Positions 26,422-35,237 of a DNA stretch of 64,000 nucleotides are shown here, one piece after another. The translations under genes were made by a program, and so were the position numbers. Location of the stretch: positions 44,290 to 108,289 of the forward strand of contig MKVT01000019.1 of NCBI GenBank assembly GCA_001898935.1, given 5' to 3'. How positions within the stretch are numbered: the first letter of the stretch is position 1; each line of letters opens with the position of its first letter. The notes below the pieces were generated by a model that worked only from the letters and a program-made list of their open reading frames with translations, did not search any database and was not told where the DNA came from. The stretch is from Paludibacter sp. 47-17. Its GTDB lineage: Bacteria; Bacteroidota; Bacteroidia; Bacteroidales; Paludibacteraceae.

Positions 26422-27405
26422 ATGGAAACCAAATACAAAACAGCAGACCTCAATAACCGCAAGCTTCTGGCTATGCGACCATTGCCGCCGGAAACACTGA
26501 AGTCGTTGCGTGATTATTACCGTGTTGGTCTTACCTATAGCAGCAATGCGCTGGAAGGGAACAGCCTGACTGAATCGGAGACCAAAGTGGTGATTGAAGA
26601 CGGACTTACCATTGAAGGTAAGCCATTGCGCGACGTATATGAAGCGGTTGGTCATGCACGTGCTTACGATTACTTACATCAACTGGCAACTCATAAAACA
26701 TTGGAGGAGAAAGATGTTTTGGAGCTGCACCGGCTATTCTATCTGCAAATTGACTCCGAACAGGCCGGAAAATACCGGACTGTGCCGGTGTTTATCAGTG
26801 GAAGTAAGTATCCCGTAACACCACCGCAGAAAATTGCTGCAGAAATGAAGAAATTCGTGAACTGGTTCAATAAACAGGAACTCAAACTGCATCCGGTTGA
26901 GTTTGCTGCGCTGACACACAAAAAGTTTGTATTTATCCATCCTTTTATTGATGGCAACGGACGGCTATCACGATTGCTGATGAATCTGGCATTAATCAGA
27001 AACGAGTATAGCATTGCCCTGATTCCGGCAGTGTTACGACATGAATATATTGCTTGTCTTGAGATGGCGCATGCTGACGATAAACCGTTTAAGGAATTTG
27101 TAGCTGACAGGGTTGTTGCGACACAAATGGATTTACTTCGGTTGTTGGATAATGGCGGTGTAAACTTACATAATGGCGGTGCAAATAAACATTTTGACTC
27201 TGAAAATGGCGGTGTAAAATCGCTTGAGATTCAACTTCTACGCCTTATTGAGTCGATGCCGGGATTAAATGCACCTGCTTTAGCTACTACATTAAATAAA
27301 AGCCTTCGCACCATTCAGCGTTATTTGAAAAAACTGACGGATGATGAGAAAGTGATGTTCAAAGGGGCTGCAAAGAATGGTGGTTATTATATTAAAATCG
27401 AATAA
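26422..27405 (+). CDS. Fic-family protein with inhibitory helix and C-terminal winged helix
   Basis: Fic proteins transfer AMP (or similar) from a nucleotide to a target hydroxyl. The 327-residue product has the full catalytic loop HPFIDGNGR (173-181) and an N-terminal inhibitory motif S41-NAL-E45-G46, so it belongs to the class whose own helix keeps it off. The C-terminal 70 residues look like a winged helix (ALATTLNKSLRTIQRYLKKL), joined by an unusual linker with three NGG units. Fic genes are frequent passengers in type I restriction loci of Bacteroidota. It follows DUF4276 by 23 bp and precedes a RhuM-like gene by 12 bp. All catalytic residues are present. Confidence 0.9.
   Translation: METKYKTADLNNRKLLAMRPLPPETLKSLRDYYRVGLTYSSNALEGNSLTESETKVVIEDGLTIEGKPLRDVYEAVGHARAYDYLHQLATHKTLEEKDVLELHRLFYLQIDSEQAGKYRTVPVFISGSKYPVTPPQKIAAEMKKFVNWFNKQELKLHPVEFAALTHKKFVFIHPFIDGNGRLSRLLMNLALIRNEYSIALIPAVLRHEYIACLEMAHADDKPFKEFVADRVVATQMDLLRLLDNGGVNLHNGGANKHFDSENGGVKSLEIQLLRLIESMPGLNAPALATTLNKSLRTIQRYLKKLTDDEKVMFKGAAKNGGYYIKIE
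27151..27214 (+). repeat. Three in-frame AATGGCGGTG repeats in the Fic linker
   Basis: AATGGCGGTG occurs at 27151-27160, 27172-27181 and 27205-27214, all in frame, encoding Asn-Gly-Gly-Val/Ala units in the linker between the Fic fold and the winged helix. Unit spacing is 21 and 33 bp. Gains or losses of units would preserve frame and change linker length. Confidence 0.75.
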
Positions 27406-27417
27406 AGTACACATTCC

Positions 27418-28416
27418 ATGCAAACCAAAAACATCCTCCTCTTCAACCCTGCCGGTAAGAACGCGAAAGTAAGCGTTTATTTTCAGGATGGCACGTTTTG
27501 GCTTACTCAAAAGGCAATGGCAGAACTGTTTGGTGTCAATGTGCCAGCTGTGAGTAAGCATTTGAAGAATATCTTTGAAACGGGCGAGCTAAGTCCCAAT
27601 TCAGTTATTTCCAAAATGGAAACAACTGCTGCTGATGGTAAGAATTATGAAACTACTTTCTACCGCCTCGAGGCCATTCTTGCTGTAGGTTACCGCGTAA
27701 ACTCTTCGCAGGCAACTGAGTTCAGAAAATGGGCTACTCAAACTCTTAACGAATTTATCATCAAAGGTTTTGTGATGGACGATGAGCGGCTGAAACAAGG
27801 CAAAAGTTTTGGTCAGGATTATTTTGATGAATTGCTGGAACGCATCCGTGAGATACGGGCGAGCGAACGGCGTTTCTATCAAAAAATCACTGATATTTAT
27901 GCGCTCAGTACCGATTACGACAAAAACAGCCAGCAAACCAAAGACTTTTTTGCAGCTGTCCAGAATAAGCTGCATTGGGCAATTACCGGTCAAACTGCTG
28001 CCGAAATCATTTATTCCGAAGTTGATGCCACCAAACTGTACATGGGGTTGAAAACATGGAAAGCGGCTCCGGATGGCAAAATCTTGAAGAGCGATGTGTC
28101 GGTGGCAAAAAATTATTTATCACACCAACATGTTGCGGAACTTAATCGCATTGTATCGGCGTACCTGGATTTGGCCGAAAACAATGCACAGCGGGGAATT
28201 GCCTTCAACATGCAGCAATGGGTGAAATTTATCGATGGTTTTCTCGAACTCTCGCACTACCCTATATTAAAGGAAAAAGGGAAAGTCAGTATGTTGGAGG
28301 CCAAACTGAAAGCCGAACAGGAATATGATAAGTTTCGGGTAATTCAGGATAAAAATTACGAAAGCGATTTTGATAAGGAGATAAAAAAAATATCGAAGGC
28401 ACAGGAGAAGAAATAA
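27418..28416 (+). CDS. RhuM-family protein
   Basis: A 332-residue protein of the RhuM (virulence RhuM/Fic-DOC-associated) family. The N-terminus carries a helix-turn-helix-like DNA-binding region (WLTQKAMAELFGVNVPAVSK, about 29-48), then the conserved YRLEAILAVGYRVNS and FRKWATQTLNEFIIKGFVMD blocks. The C-terminal half (about 150-332) is a conserved domain often found next to Fic proteins, with a lysine-rich charged tail. Molecular function is not established. RhuM genes commonly sit inside type I R-M operons next to Fic genes, exactly as here (12 bp after Fic, 24 bp before hsdR). It could regulate or modulate restriction, but that is speculation. Confidence 0.88.
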   Translation: MQTKNILLFNPAGKNAKVSVYFQDGTFWLTQKAMAELFGVNVPAVSKHLKNIFETGELSPNSVISKMETTAADGKNYETTFYRLEAILAVGYRVNSSQATEFRKWATQTLNEFIIKGFVMDDERLKQGKSFGQDYFDELLERIREIRASERRFYQKITDIYALSTDYDKNSQQTKDFFAAVQNKLHWAITGQTAAEIIYSEVDATKLYMGLKTWKAAPDGKILKSDVSVAKNYLSHQHVAELNRIVSAYLDLAENNAQRGIAFNMQQWVKFIDGFLELSHYPILKEKGKVSMLEAKLKAEQEYDKFRVIQDKNYESDFDKEIKKISKAQEKK

Positions 28417-28440
28417 GCGTTAACCAACACAATACAGCCT

Positions 28441-28935
28441 ATGGAACCAATCGGCTCAAAAGAAATCATCACCCAAAAACGAATCATCAGACTATTTCAA
28501 AAGGAATTGAAATATAGTTATGCGGGTGACTGGTCGGACCGGACAAACAGCAATGTGGAAGAAGACTATTTACGCAAGTATTTAGAAGGCACCCGCAAAT
28601 ACACTCCTGCCGAGATTAATGGCGCTATTGCTCAACTGAGAAGAGCTGCGGATAATGTCGCGGCAGGTTTGTATCACGCCAATAAAGAAGTGTATGGATT
28701 GCTTCGGTACGGGGTGAATGTAACAAGCAGTGAGCGATACAATCCAGGGAAATCCATCAGCAGTGGCACTAAAAAATATGCACACCTTATCGACTGGCAT
28801 AATCCGCTGGCCAATGATTTTTATATTGCCGAAGAAGTTACCGTGAAGGGGAATAATACCAAACGCCCCGATTTGGTGATTTATGTCAACGGCATCGCAC
28901 TGGCTGTGATTGAATTAAAGCGAAGCACAGTTTAG
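28441..28935 (+). pseudogene. hsdR: hsdR 5' part: nuclease-domain fragment ending at an in-frame amber stop
   Basis: First 164 codons of the type I restriction subunit HsdR. The PD-(D/E)xK nuclease core is visible: D144 in KRPDLVIY and E158-x-K160 in AVIELKRS. Translation stops at TAG (28933-28935) four codons after K160. The sequence continues in the same frame without a gap into the rest of HsdR, and the usual family text here is RSTVSVSEGIRQ, whereas this copy reads RSTV, stop, VHHGIRQ. A single Ser codon (TCG or TCA) to TAG change would explain it. The fragment lacks the helix after ExK that normally completes the nuclease domain, so it is unlikely to work alone. Alternatives are amber suppression or a sequencing error. 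Confidence 0.82.
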
Positions 28936-31560
28936 GTGCATCATGGTATTCGGCAGAACTTAGACAATCAATCGAAAGAGTTTATTCCTAAATTTTTCAC
29001 CACCGTACAATTGCTTTTTGCCGGCAACGATACCGAAGGGTTGCATTATGGCGTTATAAAAACCAAAGAGAAATTCTGGTTGCGTTGGAAGGAACCAGAT
29101 CCGGATGTTGTCAATGAGTTGGATCGCAGCGTGCTTCAATTTTTCGACAAAACACGCTTACTGGAATTTATCCACGACTTTCTGATTTTCGATGCCGGTG
29201 TAAAAAAAGCCGCCCGTCCTAATCAGTTTTTTGCCATACAGGCTGCTAAACCACGAGTAAAAGCCAAAGACAGCGGCATCATCTGGCATTCGCAGGGTTC
29301 GGGAAAGAGTCTGACCATGATATGGTTGGCCAAATGGATTCGGGAACACGAAACTGATGCCCGCGTGGTGGTAATTACGGATCGCGATGAATTGGACAAG
29401 CAAATAGAAGCCGGATTTAAGGGTGTGGACGAAGCTATTGAACGCTCGGAATCAGGCGATGCGCTGATTCAAATGTTGAACAATGCAAATCCATGGCTAA
29501 TTTGTACGCTGATTCATAAATTCGGGAATAAAAACGACAGCGACCTGCCGGAAGTAGGCAATAAAAAAGCCCAAAAATCGCTCGAACAATACCTGCTGGA
29601 GGTGCAGTCGAAACTACCAAATGATTTTAAGCCCAAAGGAAATATTTTCGTATTCGTGGATGAATGTCACCGTACCCAGGGCGGCATGTTGCATGAGGCC
29701 ATGAAATCCATCATGGGCGAAAAGGTGATGCTGATTGGTTTCACCGGTACACCATTACTGAAAACCGACAAGAAAAATTCGCTGGAAACTTTTGGAACTT
29801 ACATTCATACCTACAAATTCGACGAAGCTGTTCAGGATAAAGTGATTCTCGATTTGCGCTATGAAGCACGGGATGTGCCGCAATATCTGGGCAACAAATC
29901 CAGAATCGACGAGTGGTTCGAAAGTCGTACCAGCGGTTTATCCAATGTGGCCAAAGCATTGCTGAAAGACCGTTGGGCAAAAATGGAAAAACTTTTCAGC
30001 AGCAAGGAACGCATGCAGCGCATTGTCGCGGATATTTGTCAGGATATGGACACAAAACGCCCCCTGCAATGCGGTTATGGCAATGCTATGCTGGTGTCGG
30101 ACAGTATTTATCAGGCTTGCCGCTATTGGGAATTGTTTCAGGATACCGATTTGAAAGGACATTGCGCTGTGGTGACCAGCTACGAAGCCAATGCATCCGA
30201 CATCAAGGATGAAGCAACCGGAGCCGGTGATACCGAAGAAAAGGTGAAATACGAGATTACCAAACGGATGATGGGCGAGAAGACGCCTGAACAGTTTGAA
30301 GCCTGGGCCAAAGCAGAGTTTATCAAACATCCGGCTTCGATGAAGTTGCTGATTGTAGTGGATAAGCTGCTTACCGGTTTTGATGCACCGGCTGCGACCT
30401 ATTTGTACATAGACAAGCCCATGCGCGATCACAATCTTTTTCAGGCCATTTGCAGGGTAAACCGGGTGGATACCGATGACAAGGATTTCGGGTATATCGT
30501 GGATTATCAGGATTTGTTCGGAAATATCCGCACTGCCATCGAAGATTATACTTCCGAAGCTTTCGAAGGGTACGATAAGGAAGATGTTACCAACTTATTG
30601 ACCAACCGACTTACCGAAGGACGAAAAGGCCTTGAAGAAGCCCTGCAGGCAGTGGTTACACTCTGCGAAGTGGTTGAACCACAAACCCGCGAAGGATTCT
30701 TTGCTTATTTCGTTTATCAGGAAAGCACTGCACCCGAAGATCAGACAGCCGAAACAGAAGCCAATGCCGAAAAGCGTGAAAAGCTTTATAAGCTGGTTTC
30801 GACCCTTGTGCGTCGTTATATCGACATTGCCAACGATATGACCAAAGCGGGTTATAGTTCATCCGAAGCTGCTGAGATCAAGAGATTGGTGGATTTCTAC
30901 AACAATCTGAAAGACGAAATCAAGCTGAAAAGCGGCGATGCGCTGGACTTGAAATTCTACGATCCGGCCATGCGCCAGTTAATCGACAATTATGTGCGCG
31001 CTGAAGATAGCGAAGAAATCTTCAAATTAGAAGATATCTCGTTTCTTGAATTGCTTGCCATTGAAGGCGAAGATGCCATCGGGAAGTTGCCAGGTCAGAT
31101 AAAAAACAACCAACGCTCGGTGGCCGAAACATTGGTGGCCAACATGCGCAAAATGATTATCGCTGAACGACCCAACAATCCTGCTTATTATGATAAAATA
31201 TCTGAGTTGCTCAATCAATTGATTCTGGATCAGAAAACCGGTAAGATGGATTATGCTGAGATGATTCGGAAATTAATCGAAAAGGTGAAAGAAGTCAGGG
31301 GTAAAACTAGGAAAAAATACCCTTCAACGATTAATTCAGCAGGAAAACAGGCTTTGTATGATAATCTTGGGAAAAATGAAGGACTTGCTATTTCGGTACA
31401 CGAAGCAGTGGTGGCATATGCCCGTCATGGCTGGAGGGATAACAATGTTCCGGGTAAAATGAAAGAGGTTCGTAAGGCTATTAAAAATGCACTCCCCGAT
31501 AAAACAGATGAAGAATTGAGTGAAATTATGAATATCATCGTCGCGCAAAAAGAATATTAA
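28936..31560 (+). pseudogene. hsdR: hsdR 3' part: SF2 motor and C-terminal domains downstream of the amber stop
   Basis: The remaining 874 codons of HsdR, open from a GTG directly after the stop. The translocase motifs are intact: Walker A HSQGSGKSL, the DEAD-box-like FVDECHRTQGG, and GFTGTPL, followed by helicase domain 2 (IVVDKLLTGFDAPAATYLY and AICRVNRVD) and the C-terminal helical HsdM-docking region. Together the two parts give about 1,040 residues, the normal HsdR size. If translation restarts at the GTG the cell could make a motor lacking nuclease, but the coding frame shows no decay beyond the stop, so the lesion is recent, suppressed or an error. The YgjP gene starts inside the stop codon (taATG). 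Confidence 0.82.
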
Positions 31561-32255
31561 TGGAAATTTTACACATCAGAAACATATCGGTTGAAGTAGA
31601 ATGGAAAAACATAAAAAACATCCATCTTACCCTATATCCTCCCGATGCGCGAATTCATATTTCGGCTCCGGTATCAATGACGAAAGAAGCCGTTCGATTG
31701 TTTGTGATTTCCAAACAACAATGGATCAATCAACGCGTTGAAATGATAAAATCGCAGTCCCGACAAACGCAAAGAGAATATGTTTCAGGTGAAAATCATT
31801 ATTTCAAAGGAATCCGATACCGGTTGAATGTTTTTATTCGTAATGCACCTCCATGCGTAACACTAAGTGGAACACGCTACATTAATTTACAGGTACGTGA
31901 AGGAAGTAATACGACAAAACGAGCAGAAATTATGAAAGAGTGGTATCGCAATGAATTAAAACAAGTCATAGCTCCTTTGATTGAAAAATGGGAGGAACTA
32001 CTTACTATCAATGTAAACCATTGGGAAATTAAACAAATGAAAACGCAATGGGGAAGCTGTAATCATAATGCCAAACGGATCATTTTTAATTTAGAGCTCA
32101 TCAAAAAACCAACTCACTGTATCGAATATATTGTCTTACATGAAATGCTTCATCTGATTGAACGTCTCCATACATCCCGATATATTGCATTATTGGATAT
32201 TCACATGCCAAATTGGAGAAATATTAAAAATGAATTAAATGAGTTTATAGTATAA
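31560..32255 (+). CDS. YgjP-like (M48/WLM-clan) zinc metallopeptidase
   Basis: A 231-residue protein of the YgjP/DUF45 family. The zinc site is HEMLH (194-198) with a third His at 204 (IERLH), preceded by the family signature KTQWGSCNHNAKRIIFNLEL (161-180). The ATG overlaps the hsdR stop codon, so it is translationally coupled to hsdR. Genes of this family are regular companions of type I R-M systems. Their role is not established; proteolytic control of the restriction subunit is a reasonable guess. No signal peptide, so cytoplasmic. Confidence 0.9.
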   Translation: MEILHIRNISVEVEWKNIKNIHLTLYPPDARIHISAPVSMTKEAVRLFVISKQQWINQRVEMIKSQSRQTQREYVSGENHYFKGIRYRLNVFIRNAPPCVTLSGTRYINLQVREGSNTTKRAEIMKEWYRNELKQVIAPLIEKWEELLTINVNHWEIKQMKTQWGSCNHNAKRIIFNLELIKKPTHCIEYIVLHEMLHLIERLHTSRYIALLDIHMPNWRNIKNELNEFIV

Positions 32256-32332
32256 TCTTCTTTTTTCAAAAACCTCTCCCCCCGGTACAATTCCCCTCTT
32301 CTTCCGTCTTCTTTCCAGAAACTTACTACAAT

Positions 32333-35236
32333 ATGAAGCGGATTTTTATACTTTTACTGGCCCTGACGGGTGTTTTTGCGGTGGCTCAGCAGCACACCGA
32401 GCGGGTGTATTTATCGGGACGGGGTGCCGATGAGCAGGTGATGTGGGATTTCAAGGTCGATAAAGGGATGCAGGCGGGCGTGTGGTCGAAAATTGCGGTG
32501 CCTTCGTGCTGGGAGCTGCAGGGATTCGGTCAATACCAGTACGGTATGAAATTTTACGGCAAGGCTTTTCCGGATGGCGTGGCCGACGAAACGGGTTATT
32601 ACAAGCATGAGTTTTTTGTGCCGGCCGAATGGCGCAACCGCCAGATTGAGATCGTTTTTGAAGCTTCGATGACCGATACGGAGGTGAAAATCAACGGACA
32701 AAAGGCGGGTGCGGTGCACCAGGGAGCTTTCTATCGTTTTTCGTATAATATTTCGGAACGGGTGAAGTTCGGGGCCACTAACCTGCTGGAGGTGACGGTG
32801 GCAAAAGAGAGTACCAACGCCGGAGTGAACCTGGCGGAACGGCGTGCCGATTATTGGAACTTCGGCGGTATCTTCCGGCCTGTTTTTCTGGAGGTTAAAC
32901 CGGCAGTACATGTGCAGAATATCGCCATCGATGCGGGAATGTCGGGCCGTTTCCGCTTTCGCGCCGGCTTGAACCGGGCCGGAGTGGCTAAAGCGCTCAA
33001 CGTGGAGATTTTCGGGCCGGTGAGCAAAGGCGGTCACGACCCGCTGGGAGCTTCCGGTCGGGCTGCTAAAAAGCCGGCTTCGGCAAATCAGAACACACAT
33101 CCGGCTAAAGCGCTCATCAGTAAAACCTTTCAACTGAAAGAGGGAAGCGATGCTGTGCTTGCCGAACTGCAGCTTGCGAATCCGGAATGCTGGACAGCCG
33201 AAACGCCTACGCTGTACAAAGCTGTTTTTTCGCTCACCGATGACAATGGTAACATCATTCATACCGAGAATCAGATTTTCGGATTTCGCTCGATTGAAGT
33301 GCGCGAGAGCGATGGCCTGTACATCAACGGGGTAAAGGTGAATATCCGTGGCGTCAACCGCCATAGTTTCAGGCCCGAAACAGGCCGTACTTTATCGCGG
33401 CAATTCAATATCCACGATGTGGAATTAATTAAAAGTATGAATATGAATGCGGTACGCCTATCGCATTATCCTGCCGATCCGGAGTTTCTGGCGGCCTGCG
33501 ATTCGCTGGGTTTGTATGTGATGAACGAGTTGGGCGGCTGGCATGGAAAATACGATACGCCTACCGGAACAGGGCATATCCGGTCGATGGTGGAGCGCGA
33601 CCAGAATCACCCTTCGGTAATCTGGTGGGCCAATGGCAACGAAAAAGGATGGAACACCGAACTCGATGCGGTATTTGGCCGGTTCGACCTGCAACAACGC
33701 CCGGTACTTCATCCGCAGGGCAATTTCGGAGGCTTCGAAACCATGCATTACCGTTCCTACGGCGAATCGCAGGAGTATATGCGTTTACCGGAGATCTTTA
33801 TGCCCACCGAGTTTTTACATGGATTGTACGATGGCGGTCATGGTGCGGGCTTGTACGATTACTGGGAGATGATGCGCTCGCATCCCCGTTGCGCCGGCGG
33901 ATTTTTGTGGGTACTGGCCGACGAAGGAGTGAAACGCACCGATAAAGACGGCTATATCGATAATATGGGAAATTACGGTGCCGATGGAATTGTAGGTCCG
34001 CATCACGAAAAAGAAGGTAGTTATTATACGGTGAAAGAAATCTGGAATCCGGTGCAAATCGTGGCACATCAACTTGAAAACGAAGTTGGCTTCACCATTG
34101 AAAACCGGTATAATTTTCTGAATATAAACACCACCCGTTTTGAATGGCAGTACGTCAATTTTCCGGACATTCGCGATGAAAAAGGAAAGAAAGTAGTTGT
34201 AAAACAGGGAACTTGCAAAGGTCCGGATATCGCACCGGGCACAAGCGGAACCTTGAAAACAGGAACACCGGCAGCAGCAGATGCGTTGTTTTTAACTGCT
34301 TACGATTACCGTGGAAAGGAGCTCTGGCGCTGGACATACCGGTTGAAAAACGGCACAGCAAAGAAAATGGAGAGCCTTCCTTCCACCCTACCGCTTTGGC
34401 GCGAAGACTCCGTACACTTAACTGTTTCCACTCACAACCAACAGTTTATATTCTCAAAGAAAGAAGGAGTATTAACACAAGTCAAAATCGGCCAGCGCAC
34501 GATCAACCTGGGTAATGGACCCCGTTTTGTAGCTGCACGACGGGCCGATCGATCCTTCGACCAGTTTTACAACCACGATGACGAGCATTCACGTCAAAAA
34601 GAGCGTACCTATACCCGCTTCGAAGATGCCGGGAGATTTACAGGATTTACTATTAGCACAGAAAACAACCTCTTAAAAATAAAGGCTTCGTATCGCCTGG
34701 GAAACCTACAGGAAGCCAACTGGACTATTCATACCGACGGCACCGTTGAACTCGATTACCGCTACAATTTCAATGCTGTGGTCGATTTAATGGGTATTCA
34801 ATTCGATTACCCCGAAGAAAAAATGCAGAGCAAACGCTGGCTGGGCAAGGGCCCCTACCGGGTGTGGCAAAACAGGCTGCAGGGTCCGGTGTACGACTGG
34901 TGGCAAACCGATTACAACGATCCGGTTCCGGGCGAATCCTTCACCTATCCCGAATTCAAAGGCTATTTTGCCGGAGTGGAAGCAATGCATTTCACGACTG
35001 CCGAAGGTGCAATAACGCTGTACAACGAAACACCCGAAAGTTATATCGGTGTATATCAGCCCCGCGATGGCCGCGACCGGCTGTTGTACACCCTTCCCGA
35101 AACAGGGATTTCGGTACTGAACGTTATTCCGGCCGTACGCAACAAAGTGAATACCACCGATCTGATCGGACCATCGTCGCAACCGGTATGGGCCAAGGGC
35201 GATCAAACAGGAAGGATAATTTTGAAATTCAGGTAA
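32333..35236 (+). CDS. Glycoside hydrolase family 2 enzyme (beta-galactosidase-like)
   Basis: Secreted exo-glycosidase of the LacZ/GH2 group, 967 residues: signal peptide (ending AVAQQ), jelly-roll sugar-binding domain (about 25-200), Ig-like domain, TIM barrel (about 310-570) and C-terminal beta domains. The candidate acid/base is E437 in WWANGNEKGWN and the candidate nucleophile is E493 in MPTEFLHG. It has a Pro/Ala-rich insertion near 235-255 (about residue 240) between the jelly roll and Ig parts. It is 2 bp upstream of a GH106-like gene, implying joint attack on a rhamnose-containing glycan. Exact sugar specificity cannot be read; GH2 also includes glucuronidases and mannosidases. Confidence 0.9.
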   Translation: MKRIFILLLALTGVFAVAQQHTERVYLSGRGADEQVMWDFKVDKGMQAGVWSKIAVPSCWELQGFGQYQYGMKFYGKAFPDGVADETGYYKHEFFVPAEWRNRQIEIVFEASMTDTEVKINGQKAGAVHQGAFYRFSYNISERVKFGATNLLEVTVAKESTNAGVNLAERRADYWNFGGIFRPVFLEVKPAVHVQNIAIDAGMSGRFRFRAGLNRAGVAKALNVEIFGPVSKGGHDPLGASGRAAKKPASANQNTHPAKALISKTFQLKEGSDAVLAELQLANPECWTAETPTLYKAVFSLTDDNGNIIHTENQIFGFRSIEVRESDGLYINGVKVNIRGVNRHSFRPETGRTLSRQFNIHDVELIKSMNMNAVRLSHYPADPEFLAACDSLGLYVMNELGGWHGKYDTPTGTGHIRSMVERDQNHPSVIWWANGNEKGWNTELDAVFGRFDLQQRPVLHPQGNFGGFETMHYRSYGESQEYMRLPEIFMPTEFLHGLYDGGHGAGLYDYWEMMRSHPRCAGGFLWVLADEGVKRTDKDGYIDNMGNYGADGIVGPHHEKEGSYYTVKEIWNPVQIVAHQLENEVGFTIENRYNFLNINTTRFEWQYVNFPDIRDEKGKKVVVKQGTCKGPDIAPGTSGTLKTGTPAAADALFLTAYDYRGKELWRWTYRLKNGTAKKMESLPSTLPLWREDSVHLTVSTHNQQFIFSKKEGVLTQVKIGQRTINLGNGPRFVAARRADRSFDQFYNHDDEHSRQKERTYTRFEDAGRFTGFTISTENNLLKIKASYRLGNLQEANWTIHTDGTVELDYRYNFNAVVDLMGIQFDYPEEKMQSKRWLGKGPYRVWQNRLQGPVYDWWQTDYNDPVPGESFTYPEFKGYFAGVEAMHFTTAEGAITLYNETPESYIGVYQPRDGRDRLLYTLPETGISVLNVIPAVRNKVNTTDLIGPSSQPVWAKGDQTGRIILKFR

Positions 35237-35237
35237 G

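Noticed and set aside
28441..31560. Two separate genes instead of one interrupted hsdR
   Set aside because: The two parts are in the same frame with no spacer, the joint lies within a conserved family block, and the first part lacks the end of the nuclease domain.
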